Source of the DNA: Telmatobacter sp. DSM 110680 | GTDB taxonomy: Bacteria; Acidobacteriota; Terriglobia; Terriglobales; Acidobacteriaceae | Assembly (NCBI RefSeq): GCF_039994875.1 | Contig: NZ_CP121196.1 | Location: 4,712,001-4,776,000, forward strand | Length of the DNA: 64,000 bases | Reading direction: 5' to 3' | Part shown: positions 8,426-16,740 of the stretch, piece after piece | Layout: each line of letters starts with the position of its first letter | Numbering within the stretch: the first letter of the stretch is position 1 | Notes under the pieces: generated by a model | The model's input: the letters and a program-made list of their open reading frames with translations, nothing else | What the model was told of the DNA's origin: nothing | Database searches by the model: none | Made by a program: the position numbers and the translations under genes

Positions 8426-9280
8426 ATGAAGAGGATTCTTCTCGTTGTCCTGGTTGTGTTGTCATTCGTAGGACTCGCGACGGCGCAGATTACACAAGCC
8501 ACCACCGATGTCCTTGGAGCGCACCTTAACTACGGCCGCGGCTGTTCAGCCTGCCACTCTCCGCACAGCGGTACTTCGGGCAATGGACGTGGCGCGTCTT
8601 CCTCTACCGGCAATACGATCTTGTGGGGTGAAGATGTCAGTGGTCTCTTCGGAAAGACGATCACCACCGGGGGCGGCAAGTTCGTTGAGGTTCTGCCGGC
8701 AAGTCTATCGGCCAACACGCCCGATGTGACGGGAATGCTGACCTGCCTCGGCTGTCACGATGGCAATATCGCGCCCGCAGCCATGATGAAAAACAAGGTT
8801 TATGAGAATCTTCCGTCGACCTATGGCAATCACAATGCGATTCCAACCATGATTGTGAGCAGCGGCGGAGGAAACGACATCAGCGAACATCCAATGGGCT
8901 TGACTGCAACGGTCGAATGTGGAGGCACAAGCGGGTGGGATTGCACGCTGGCCAACGGAGTGATCAGCATGCACGGAAACGCTTCGAGCCAGTTTGTATC
9001 AAGCTATGGATTCTTCGTGAAGCCGGGCGTCTATAACAACAAAGCCGTCGTGGTATGCACGACCTGCCATAACCCGCACGCGATGAATGTCGTCAAAGTG
9101 AGCCGCGACTCAAACTCCGGCCTGCCAGCGGGAAACTACACAACCATGTTTTTCCTGCGCGCTCCCTACAACCCAAACGACACCAATCCAATGTCCAATC
9201 AAACTGCGCAGTTTTGCCGTCAATGTCATGCCGACAAGTCAAATGAGATGAATGGAAGTACCGCGCGCACCACGTTTTAA
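8426..9280 (+). CDS. Secreted tetrahaem cytochrome c (paralogue A), candidate nanowire subunit
   Basis: Exported protein of 284 residues. Signal peptide residues 1-20 (cleavage after ATA). Haem motifs are CSACH (40-44), CLGCH (107-111), CTTCH (211-215) and CRQCH (264-268). Compared with paralogue B (15279-16199), exactly four other histidines are conserved: His33 (GAHLNYG), His47 (PHSG), His155 (HPxGL) and His218 (CHNxH). That is just enough for four bis-His haems. A Cys pair (165 and 173, CGG...WDC) is also conserved and could form a disulfide. The last part of the protein (QTAQFCRQCH, NEMNGSTA) is nearly identical in both. Start chosen at this ATG because it begins the signal peptide and follows a GAGG site; a GTG at 8411 is also in frame. 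Its size and four haems resemble the Geobacter filament cytochrome OmcE, but polymerisation cannot be read from sequence alone. Confidence 0.88.
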   Translation: MKRILLVVLVVLSFVGLATAQITQATTDVLGAHLNYGRGCSACHSPHSGTSGNGRGASSSTGNTILWGEDVSGLFGKTITTGGGKFVEVLPASLSANTPDVTGMLTCLGCHDGNIAPAAMMKNKVYENLPSTYGNHNAIPTMIVSSGGGNDISEHPMGLTATVECGGTSGWDCTLANGVISMHGNASSQFVSSYGFFVKPGVYNNKAVVVCTTCHNPHAMNVVKVSRDSNSGLPAGNYTTMFFLRAPYNPNDTNPMSNQTAQFCRQCHADKSNEMNGSTARTTF

Positions 9281-9288
9281 GGCGGTGC

Positions 9289-11175
9289 CTATTTTCGGGG
9301 ACCGGACAACCGAGAACCGGCGGTCGTTACAGTACCGTCCGCATTGTGCACAACCGAGTGGCAGACCAATGTGCAGGTATTGGAGGCGCGATTGTAAGAG
9401 ACCGGCATAGTTGCATTCGACGCAACCACATTCACGTCGAAGTTCACGAGGCGATCGCCGCTGATCGTTGCGCTGTTCGCACCCATACCATGCGCGGTGT
9501 GGCACGTGGAGCAACTAACTCCGGCATTGATGTGATCGCTGTGATGATTCCAACTGGAGTTCTTAATGATCTGGTTAGGAAGATCGTGGCACTTGCCGCA
9601 GAGCGCGTACGGGCCAGCCACGCTGAGATCGGGATTGGGAAAGAGATTTGTGATCGCCTGCCCCGGAACTGCTGCCTGACTGAACTCATAGCGCCGCTCA
9701 AGGATGTGTGTAAAGCGCGAGCCGTGCGGACCATTTGCTCCGGTTCCACCAAACTCGCGATTGTCATCGCTGTTGTGGCAGTCAGTGCAAAAGATCTGGG
9801 TGCCCATGGCGCGGCCGGGCGTGATGCCATCCAGGTTCAGCATGTTTCCCAAGAGGCTGGGCTGAGCCAATGCGCTGCTTCGGGTGTGCATCACGGGATG
9901 GCTTGAAGTGGAAGCAACTGCAAACTGCGGAATCAAATTGAGCGGATCGCCAGCTGAAACGGCGCGCATCGGGAAGTATCCATATATGGGCTGAATCTGT
10001 TTGCCGGAACTGGTCCCATGACAGCGCAGACAATTCTCATATTGATTCACAGCCGGCGCAAGCACGCTGGTGCCGTCGGCCGCGCTGATACCGGCCGCGT
10101 TCTTCTGTGACAGGCGCATCAAGGGCGCCGGCGGAAACACACCAACTGATTGCGATCCGTGGGCGCTATGACAGTCAACGCAAGTAGCATGCCGATTGTT
10201 ATTCAAGAGGGTGTTCTCAGCTGCATCGTGCTGATTGGTTGAAGCTGGGAACGGGTGCCCGACTTTGGGAGTCGCATACTCCAGAAAAACATTGGCATAG
10301 AGCGGCATCGGCGAGACGTTCGTACCACCGTTATGGCAAGCAATGCAATCCTGTTCATTTTGTCCGCGTAGTAACCGCGCGGAGCCGCTGGCATTGTGCG
10401 GTGCGTGGCAGGAATTGCACGCGTCTGTAGCCACAGTTGTATAGGTCCCAAGCAAAGCCTGCGGCGAAATCTTGCTCGATGAAAGAGCATGCGCGCTGGT
10501 GGACCAGTCGGCCAGTGGATTGACCTGGCTGCTCATAGTACGACTGGGGTCGTGGCAGGCCAGACAGAGTTGGCCACTTGAACTATCCTTCACAAGAAAA
10601 TTCTGCGAAATCAGATCCTTGGCTTGCACGTGCGGATCGTGGCACGATGTGCATTCCACATTTCCCTTGATCAGCTTGACTGCTCCGGTTACGTCTGCCG
10701 TGGTACCGTTCGCCGCCAACGACGCAACGAGATCGATACTGTCTTTCAATGGCAAAGCAACACTGAATGGGTGCGACGACTGCAGGTTGCCGCCAAACAC
10801 ATCGGCTGAGTACATGGAACCGCGCGTGGTGACCTGGCCGTAGGCAACCGTCGCTCCAACGGCCACCGTGCCGTCGTGGCAACTCAAGCATTGATTGCTG
10901 ACGGCCCCGAGCACCGGCTGGGTGTTGTTGTTTTTCTGGGTGGTGCTGGTGTAGGTTGCGTATGTCTGCGTGGTGAGCTTCTGGTTCCAGAGTCCCGAAT
11001 TAAGTCCGGAGTGCGGAGCGTGGCAATAGGCGCAAGCGTCGGGTCTGGCGCCGATAATCGGCGACTTGCTTCCGGGACCAAGGTCGTGGACGCCTAGCGC
11101 GTCTCCAACGATTTGCGCGCGCAAAGAGATTCCAGGTAGCAGAAGTAGCGCCGCAAGCAGGATTCTAATTCTCAC
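9289..11175 (-). CDS. 12-haem c-type cytochrome, exported
   Basis: Exported protein of 628 residues. Signal peptide at residues 1-20 (ISLRA/QIV). I count eleven CXXCH motifs (first CAYCH at 48-52, then CLSCH, CTSCH, CLACH, CNSCH, CIACH, CVDCH, CLRCH, CTDCH, CGKCH, CSTCH) plus one CX3CH motif, CTLVCH, at 601-606 near the C-terminus. Several carry the extra distal His pattern (CHAPH, CHDPH, CHSAH, CHTAH). It is the last gene of the minus-strand block and its start overlaps the stop of the NHL gene by 4 bases (ATGA-type coupling). Next to the beta-barrel gene it is the natural candidate for the haem chain that crosses, or docks to, the outer membrane. Convergent with the tetrahaem A gene, only 8 bases away. 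Confidence 0.88.
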   Translation of the reverse strand: MRIRILLAALLLLPGISLRAQIVGDALGVHDLGPGSKSPIIGARPDACAYCHAPHSGLNSGLWNQKLTTQTYATYTSTTQKNNNTQPVLGAVSNQCLSCHDGTVAVGATVAYGQVTTRGSMYSADVFGGNLQSSHPFSVALPLKDSIDLVASLAANGTTADVTGAVKLIKGNVECTSCHDPHVQAKDLISQNFLVKDSSSGQLCLACHDPSRTMSSQVNPLADWSTSAHALSSSKISPQALLGTYTTVATDACNSCHAPHNASGSARLLRGQNEQDCIACHNGGTNVSPMPLYANVFLEYATPKVGHPFPASTNQHDAAENTLLNNNRHATCVDCHSAHGSQSVGVFPPAPLMRLSQKNAAGISAADGTSVLAPAVNQYENCLRCHGTSSGKQIQPIYGYFPMRAVSAGDPLNLIPQFAVASTSSHPVMHTRSSALAQPSLLGNMLNLDGITPGRAMGTQIFCTDCHNSDDNREFGGTGANGPHGSRFTHILERRYEFSQAAVPGQAITNLFPNPDLSVAGPYALCGKCHDLPNQIIKNSSWNHHSDHINAGVSCSTCHTAHGMGANSATISGDRLVNFDVNVVASNATMPVSYNRASNTCTLVCHSVVHNADGTVTTAGSRLSGPRK

Positions 11176-12266
11176 TTCGCCGCCCCCAAAGCCTGGCTTT
11201 TCAGACCTGTATAGTGGAACACCTGAATCCTGCGATTGAACGAGTCTACGACCAGAACTTTGTCATCGCGGCTAATGAACATCCCGGATGGAAGCTGAAA
11301 TTCTCCGGCATGCGTACCTTTGGCGCCGAAGTAGTAGAGGAGTTGACCCTCGCGATTGAAAACTTGGACCACGCCCCACATCGCATCGACAATATAGAGG
11401 TCGCCTTCCGAATCGACACTCACCGCCTTTGGCCGGAACAACGCTCCTGTGCTATCCCCAATCTTTCCGACTGCGTATTGAAATTTCCCGGTCCGATCGA
11501 AGGCTTGAACGCGAAAGTTCATGGAATCGACGACCAGAAGATCCTGGCCGCTGAGACGCAGCTCCGTAGGCAGGTTGAATTCCCCCGGACCGTCTCCGGT
11601 TTTGCCGATGGTTTGCAGGATGTTACCCTGCATGTCGAGCACAAAGACCTCGTCGCGCAGCGTATCGGTAACGTAAATGCGCCCTGAATCGGAGTCTATG
11701 GCAATTCCCGTGGGCCGTTTGAAGTATCCTTCTCCACCTTTGAGGCTGCCGATCGCGCGCACGTACTTTCCGCTGGGTTCGAAGACGAAGATCTTGCCCG
11801 CATCGGAGTCAGTTACATATATGTTGTCCTGCGCATCGACGGCAACGCACTGCGGAGTTGTCATCGCATCCTTGCTTTTTTCCCGGCGTTCGATGAACTT
11901 GTATTTGCGCTGCGCAAAATCAAAAATATGCACACCGGATGCGCCGGGGTCGGTAACGATGATCCGACCGCGTGAATCAGCAGTAATGCTGTAAGGCCGG
12001 ACGAGATAGCGAAAATCGGGAGCGCCTGCAACCACATCAACGAGTTTGTTCCAGAAACCACGGTTCGGCTTTACTTCGAATTCGGAATTGAAGCTGCGTT
12101 CCCATGTGAGCTTGCGCCCACCATCGAGCGACATCTCCCACGACTCGGGAGTGGAGGGAACTTTTGACTTTGGAGCTGCCCATATCGCGGATGGCAGAAA
12201 CGCCGTCATCATCAGTACCGCGGAAAAGCAGAGCTGTCGCCGCCGGATTAGAAGAAGTTGAACCAA
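11172..12266 (-). CDS. Secreted NHL-repeat beta-propeller protein (island copy 2)
   Basis: Exported protein of 364 residues. Hydrophobic N-terminus (about 8-30, ending SAIWAAPKSK) as signal peptide. From about residue 85 to 355 run NHL repeats, visible as SITADSRGRIIVTD, CVAVDAQDNIYVTD, GIAIDSDSGRIYVTD, AVSVDSEGDLYIVD and GMFISRDDKVLVVD. It differs from island copy 1 in lacking the Lys/Ala-rich coiled-coil tail, but both open with a conserved-looking 80-residue pre-propeller region with a P-N-x-G/A...F pattern. Its start lies inside the beta-barrel gene and its end overlaps the 12-haem gene, so barrel, NHL protein and 12-haem cytochrome are likely made in fixed ratio. Role as surface scaffold or assembly factor is inferred. 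Confidence 0.85.
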   Translation of the reverse strand: MVQLLLIRRRQLCFSAVLMMTAFLPSAIWAAPKSKVPSTPESWEMSLDGGRKLTWERSFNSEFEVKPNRGFWNKLVDVVAGAPDFRYLVRPYSITADSRGRIIVTDPGASGVHIFDFAQRKYKFIERREKSKDAMTTPQCVAVDAQDNIYVTDSDAGKIFVFEPSGKYVRAIGSLKGGEGYFKRPTGIAIDSDSGRIYVTDTLRDEVFVLDMQGNILQTIGKTGDGPGEFNLPTELRLSGQDLLVVDSMNFRVQAFDRTGKFQYAVGKIGDSTGALFRPKAVSVDSEGDLYIVDAMWGVVQVFNREGQLLYYFGAKGTHAGEFQLPSGMFISRDDKVLVVDSFNRRIQVFHYTGLKSQALGAAK

Positions 12267-14080
12267 CGTGAGATACCCATATAGTACGACGAAATGATCT
12301 CTGGCTTGGTACCGGCACTGCTGAATCCCTGATCAAGCCGCGAATAGCCGCTAACGAAGTTCAATTTACGGACCTGGTACTGGATGAGAGCGTTATATTG
12401 ACTGGTCTGGTTTTGAGATCCGATGCCGTTGCTCAAGGTGTTGCTGTCTGATTTTCCGTAGTTGGCAGACAGAATGAGTTTTTTGGTCGGAATACTGGAG
12501 AGCCCGAAGGAGAGACTTTTCCCGCCGAAGAGGCTGATGAGATCGGAAGGCAGAATCGGCGATGGGATCGGGACACCTACGAGGCCAGTTCCGGTTTCCA
12601 GCGCTTGCCCGTCAGACTTGGAATAGCTTCCATTGGCGGTGATGATAGATCCGTATCCGAAGCTTCCAATGTAAGAAGTGCTGCTGTTCGATGTTCCAGC
12701 CTGTTCAGTCAAAGCGGTGCGCGAACCTCCGCCACCGACACTCATGTTGAATCTTCCCCAATGCCTCCTGATGCTTCCGGAGTAATTGTAGAAAGAGTTC
12801 ATATACGTGACCAGCAACGTCTGGACGTTTTGCGCATAGCCAAAGGACCCGGTCACATGCCAGCCGAAGATGAGACTGGAGTAATTCTCGGAGGTCGAAA
12901 ATCCGAGAGTATCCATGCCGGAGTTATCCGAGGTATTTTCAGTGATGCTTGCGGCTGCATTCAAGACGCCCTTGAGAGCAGAGTGCGTAAAGATGGCGCT
13001 CTGACCATAGGAGGTGACGCCATACGACTGACCGAGGAAATCCTGGGTGCGGCGCTCAGCCGAGGCTGTAACCTGCAAATCCGTTGCAATGGCGTAGGTG
13101 GTCACTCCTTCCATGTCGACAGAATCTGATTTTTGATTGGTGGTCAATCCCGGGATTGCACCGCCCGCCGCGATTACCGATTGATAAAGTTGTCCGCTCA
13201 AATTGTCTGAGTAGGTGGCGCTCGCCGTGAGGGAGATCTTTCGGGTTGGGTGAATGCCAGCGGCAAGGTTGACCACATCGATGGCCCCGGTGGAGTTGGA
13301 TACAAGGTAGTTGCTGGTCCAGTCGGATCGGCTGACTCCGGCGGTGAATGAGCCGTTCAAGGGCAGACGATGCGAAAGGTTCGCACCGAGCGAATTGCTG
13401 GATGAGTCCGATTCCGTCGCAGCCTGATTCGAAATGACCTCAGGGATCATTGCCTGACTACTTCCTTTTGTGTAGTAGGCGCTCATGTTGAATCCATCGA
13501 TGGTGTAGGCGGAGTGCAGGTTGAGCGAGCGAAAGGTATTCTTGCCTGTATTGTCGGTTCCGTAGACCGAATAGTTACTTTTGCCTGTCTCGAATCCGGC
13601 TGTAAAGGTGGGGAGATTGGGGAGAAGCGCACTCCAATTGATGGCAACAGTGTCGCTGTTACCGTGCGTTACATAGTTCGCGAGGCCTGGGAGCGCGTAG
13701 TTTCCTTCGCTGTTGTAGGCCTTGGAGTAACTGATGGAGCCCGGAAAATGGCTGCCGCTAAAAATGTTCGTCGAAAGGTTCAGCCCACTGGAATTGGAGA
13801 TTGATTGAAAATTTGAATTTGCCCGTGATTGATTCAGATAGGGCGAAAAGTCATAGGAGAGAAAATTCGGATTGTGGAAAGATCCAGAGAAAGTCGCAGC
13901 GCCGCCCACGGTCCATCCGTGGGAAGATTGGGTCATGTTTCCATAAGTCGCGTTATAGCCTGATGAGACGGTCCCAGTCGCACTCGTGCTTGTTTCACCG
14001 AACCGGATCTGTGCGCTCGCGGGGATAGCCATCAGCGGAAGCGCGATCATCATGCTCGCAAATCGAAAGGTCCGAACCAC
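12248..14080 (-). CDS. Outer-membrane beta-barrel protein, probable cytochrome conduit porin
   Basis: Protein of 610 residues with a signal peptide (about 1-24, IPASAQ). The mature part is rich in Ser, Thr, Gly, Asn, Tyr and Phe, alternates polar and hydrophobic residues, has many short amphipathic strands ending in aromatic residues, has no CXXCH motif and apparently no Cys, and ends ...YYMGISRWFNFF with the terminal Phe typical of outer-membrane barrels recognised by BamA. No named family is recognisable by eye. In porin-cytochrome conduits (MtrB, Geobacter OmbB, ExtA-type) a barrel of this kind sheathes a multihaem protein. Here it overlaps the NHL gene by 19 bases and is two genes from the 12-haem cytochrome. 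Conduit function is inferred from context and fold. Confidence 0.8.
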   Translation of the reverse strand: MVRTFRFASMMIALPLMAIPASAQIRFGETSTSATGTVSSGYNATYGNMTQSSHGWTVGGAATFSGSFHNPNFLSYDFSPYLNQSRANSNFQSISNSSGLNLSTNIFSGSHFPGSISYSKAYNSEGNYALPGLANYVTHGNSDTVAINWSALLPNLPTFTAGFETGKSNYSVYGTDNTGKNTFRSLNLHSAYTIDGFNMSAYYTKGSSQAMIPEVISNQAATESDSSSNSLGANLSHRLPLNGSFTAGVSRSDWTSNYLVSNSTGAIDVVNLAAGIHPTRKISLTASATYSDNLSGQLYQSVIAAGGAIPGLTTNQKSDSVDMEGVTTYAIATDLQVTASAERRTQDFLGQSYGVTSYGQSAIFTHSALKGVLNAAASITENTSDNSGMDTLGFSTSENYSSLIFGWHVTGSFGYAQNVQTLLVTYMNSFYNYSGSIRRHWGRFNMSVGGGGSRTALTEQAGTSNSSTSYIGSFGYGSIITANGSYSKSDGQALETGTGLVGVPIPSPILPSDLISLFGGKSLSFGLSSIPTKKLILSANYGKSDSNTLSNGIGSQNQTSQYNALIQYQVRKLNFVSGYSRLDQGFSSAGTKPEIISSYYMGISRWFNFF

Positions 14081-14194
14081 TCACGCCATCCTTAAGCTCT
14101 CTTGTGCCGGATTCCACTTACTCGATCCCCACCGAGATTTCTGTAATCACTTTCTTGTTCCGCGCTCCAACCAGAATCCAGGTTGTTTTCCCCG

Positions 14195-15214
14195 TTACAA
14201 TTCCTCAACCTTTGCGTTTTGCCTCAACTTATGGTCCAGTGCGCTACGCAACTGCTCTTTTCTGTTTTGCTCCAGCTCTTTGAGGAGTGATGTTTTTACT
14301 TCTTCGAATTTTGCTTGCCCGGCCGGTGTGTGCGCTTGCAAGCGGACGATGGTGTAGGCCTGCTCCACCTGGATAAGGTCAGTCATCTCGCCTGGGTGCA
14401 GCATGGAAAGCGCTTTGACAACCTGCGGCGCCATTTCCTCTGCGGGGAGAGGTTTGTGCTGGCCCATCATTACGCGGTAATCGTCATCGGAGATCTTCTC
14501 CGCCAAGAGACCAAACTGTTCCACCGTCTTGGTCCCCTTCGCCTGTTTTAATGCACTCTCTGCGCGCGCGCGAACCTCTTTCAATTGCGCGGCAGTGGCA
14601 TGGGGAGGCGGCAGGATTGAAATTGTCTGGAAGGTAAACATCTCGGGATGATGGAAGCGGGCCGGGTTTTTGTCGAAGTATGCCCTCAGCTCAGCCGGCA
14701 AAATCACGCTCTTGTTTTCTACGTCGGTTTTCAGGAGGGCTTCGATCAGCAAGGAACGCCGGATCTTCTGCTGCAACAGCTGACGTGAGCCGTGAAATTC
14801 GGACTGAAGGAATACACTGAATTCGTCCGGCGTAGCTAACTGCTTGCGAAAATCCGCTTCGGCGTGCTGCAGCTTCGCCGCCGACACCGTCATCTGCCTA
14901 CGCTGCGCCTCCTGGTAAACCAGTTCTTCGAAGACAATCATCTTCAGGGCGCCATCGTGTATCTGCTTTTCAAACTCTTTTGGAATTCCGCCATGCTGAC
15001 GGCCATACGGAAAAATTGAATACTCCTCGCGTACCAGATCGGCATCGGTGAGGATCGCCCCGTTTACCCGGGCTACCGGCTTGTTTTCGATCGCCTGTGA
15101 AGGCTTCGCCGCGGGCGCATTGGCAAACGCGGTCGGCTGATGTGACGACACCTGGCCAGAAGCTGCAGCTATCCCGAGGAGAAGAAAAGGAAGAATTGAG
15201 ACTCTGTAATTCAT
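14195..15214 (-). CDS. Periplasmic SurA/PpiC-like peptidyl-prolyl isomerase
   Basis: Exported protein of 339 residues. N-terminal signal peptide (about 1-20, GIAAASG). The region from about 45 to 190 resembles the SurA_N chaperone helices (VARVNGAILTDADL; ELRAYFDKNPARF), followed by a parvulin-like domain (about 190-300; FQTISILPPP, FGLLAEKISDDD, LHPGEMTDLIQVEQAYTIVRL). A basic helical tail closes the protein. Such proteins help fold outer-membrane barrels and exported proteins. It is the first gene of the four-gene minus block and precedes the beta-barrel gene by about 110 bases. A dedicated prolyl isomerase beside filament cytochrome genes is, as far as I recall, also seen in Geobacter clusters. 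The family is fairly sure, the dedication to this locus is inferred. Confidence 0.82.
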   Translation of the reverse strand: MNYRVSILPFLLLGIAAASGQVSSHQPTAFANAPAAKPSQAIENKPVARVNGAILTDADLVREEYSIFPYGRQHGGIPKEFEKQIHDGALKMIVFEELVYQEAQRRQMTVSAAKLQHAEADFRKQLATPDEFSVFLQSEFHGSRQLLQQKIRRSLLIEALLKTDVENKSVILPAELRAYFDKNPARFHHPEMFTFQTISILPPPHATAAQLKEVRARAESALKQAKGTKTVEQFGLLAEKISDDDYRVMMGQHKPLPAEEMAPQVVKALSMLHPGEMTDLIQVEQAYTIVRLQAHTPAGQAKFEEVKTSLLKELEQNRKEQLRSALDHKLRQNAKVEEL

Positions 15215-15230
15215 ATAGTTGACCCCCGCT

Positions 15231-15264
15231 TAAAAGGAAGGGGAGGGAAAGTGCCCCCTCCCCT
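15231..15264 (-). terminator. Terminator-like hairpin after tetrahaem B gene
   Basis: Perfect 9-bp stem AGGGGAGGG (15239-15247) / CCCTCCCCT (15256-15264), 8-nt loop. On the minus strand it is followed by TCCTTTTAA. It lies between the tetrahaem B gene and the prolyl isomerase gene, so it would trim most transcripts after the cytochrome and leave lower read-through into the conduit genes. Confidence 0.65.
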
Positions 15265-15278
15265 CATGCATAAAGAAT

Positions 15279-16199
15279 TTAGAAAGTAGTGACAGCCGTG
15301 CTTCCGTTCATTTCGTTCGACTCGCCACCGTGGCACTGGCGGCAGAACTGAGCCGTCTGGTTGCTGCCTGCGACGCCGCTTGCCGGGTTATAAGGAGCGC
15401 GAATGAAGAACATGGTCGCGTAGGTTCCGGTTGGAAGACCGGACTTTCCAGTTACCGTGCCAGTCGCACCGCTACCAGTGAAGGTGACGCCCTGGGTCAC
15501 AGAGACCACGTTCATCAGGTGTTGGTTGTGGCAAGTGGTGCAAAGAACGATGGGCTGGCTGTTGTAGGTGCCCGGACTAACAAAGAAGCCGTAATTGGTC
15601 ATGAATTGCGAGGACTTCGGACCGTTCATCAGGACCTTGCCCGCAGCGCTGATATTGCAATCCCAGTTGTATTGGCCGCCGCAACCCATGACAGCGGTAA
15701 GTCCCACCGGGTGGTCGTTGAGGTAGTTTCCAACGGAACCATAGTCATTTCCGAGCAAGGTCGGAATGGCGTTCTGGATTCCGTAGGTAGCGGGCAAGGT
15801 CTCATAGACCTTGTTCTTCATCATGGCGCCGGTGGCCAGATTGCCGTCATGGCAGCTAAGGCACATAAGCAAGCCGGCGACATCAGGTGTTGCGGCTGAT
15901 GTGCTACCCGGCAGAACTTCTGTGAAACCGGTGCCGGGTCCTGTTCCGCCCGTGATGATGGTTTTGCCGTACAAGCTCGAAACATCCTCGCCCCAGAGAG
16001 CGACGTTGCCCGAAGTCGGGTCAGCGGTCTTGGCATTGCCGTTTCCGTAGGCGCCGCTGTGCGGTGCGTGGCAAGCCGCGCAGCCGCGGCCGTAGTTAAG
16101 GTGGGCGCCGAGAACGTCTGTCGTCGGCGTGGTGATCTGTGCCGACGCAAATCCGGCCGATACCACAAACATCATTGCGAATAAAAGATTGCGCTTCAT
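15279..16199 (-). CDS. Secreted tetrahaem cytochrome c (paralogue B), candidate nanowire subunit
   Basis: Exported protein of 306 residues, clear paralogue of the gene at 8426-9280. Signal peptide 1-20 (ASA/QIT). Haem motifs CAACH (40-44), CLSCH (113-117), CTTCH (220-224) and CRQCH (286-290). The four non-motif histidines shared with paralogue A are His33, His47, His163 and His227, and here they are the only non-motif histidines in the mature protein. The shared Cys pair is 173 and 181. Relative to A it has insertions near residues 55-65, 85-92 and 235-252. The start is set at this ATG because the signal peptide begins here and AGGAGG lies about 10 bases upstream; the frame is open a further 30 codons. 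A terminator hairpin follows the gene. A strong separate transcript would suit a filament subunit needed in excess (inference). Confidence 0.88.
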   Translation of the reverse strand: MKRNLLFAMMFVVSAGFASAQITTPTTDVLGAHLNYGRGCAACHAPHSGAYGNGNAKTADPTSGNVALWGEDVSSLYGKTIITGGTGPGTGFTEVLPGSTSAATPDVAGLLMCLSCHDGNLATGAMMKNKVYETLPATYGIQNAIPTLLGNDYGSVGNYLNDHPVGLTAVMGCGGQYNWDCNISAAGKVLMNGPKSSQFMTNYGFFVSPGTYNSQPIVLCTTCHNQHLMNVVSVTQGVTFTGSGATGTVTGKSGLPTGTYATMFFIRAPYNPASGVAGSNQTAQFCRQCHGGESNEMNGSTAVTTF

Positions 16200-16476
16200 T
16201 GAGTAGAGCCTCCTAGTGCACTTTCTGCTGCTCTCGACCGAACCGTGGACGTCTACCCTTACTGGTGTGGTTTCCAGCTCAGTCTTCATGCATCACCAGT
16301 GCACGCTTCGTGCCGTTACTTTAGGTTGTGTGCAAAATTCGGACACTGAATGTAATTCGTTGTCGAGACGGGCGTTGCGCCGCCTTCTGGATGCGCTAAC
16401 GAAGCACACGAATGAAAAGTATGATCTTCCGATGGGCGTTCTGCCGCAGTGGGTTGGTGAAAATCCCCACGACATT

Positions 16477-16492
16477 CGTGATAGCCGTCACA
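16477..16492. promoter_or_regulatory. CRP/FNR-like operator candidate
   Basis: CGTGA-TAGCCG-TCACA, nine of ten half-site positions of TGTGA-N6-TCACA. It lies about 280 bases upstream of tetrahaem B (minus) and 250 upstream of the first TPR gene (plus). Confidence 0.5.
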
Positions 16493-16561
16493 AATTGTTG
16501 AATCAGAACAACCAATCGTGTGATCCATCGAGATACTTCGAAGCAGAAGCCATCGCGGTGA

Positions 16562-16577
16562 TGTGACATACATCACG
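16562..16577. promoter_or_regulatory. CRP/FNR-like operator candidate
   Basis: TGTGA-CATACA-TCACG, nine of ten half-site positions. It sits within a longer palindrome GTGATGT-N5-ACATCAC (16558-16576). Second site in the same divergent region, 85 bases from the first. Confidence 0.55.
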
Positions 16578-16740
16578 TCTCCATGTGATGTGGCTTGCTT
16601 TACTGGTTGTGCACTGCAGTTAGAGTCAAATAATAGCGAGCACCGTAGAGGCGCGATAAATGCAAGAAGAAAGTTCGCTGCTTTCGAGTCGTTGATTGGC
16701 TCATGCATTTCTTGCGTTTTTTCAAATTGGAGTCGACGGC

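Larger units (their letters stand above)
16200..16740. other. Divergent regulatory region, tetrahaem B / TPR genes
   Basis: About 540 bases with no convincing gene. It contains two CRP-like palindromes (16477-16492 and 16562-16577), a further half site (ATGTGATG at 16583-16590), and a long leader before the tetrahaem B gene with a 7-bp inverted repeat (ACTGGTG near 16260, CACCAGT near 16297). ORFs here have no ribosome sites and look random. Confidence 0.5.

Noticed and set aside
16216..16708. Opposed ORFs in the 16200-16740 region (116 and 130 codons)
   Set aside because: Products have no family pattern, no ribosome sites, and the region has palindromes and divergent promoter features instead.
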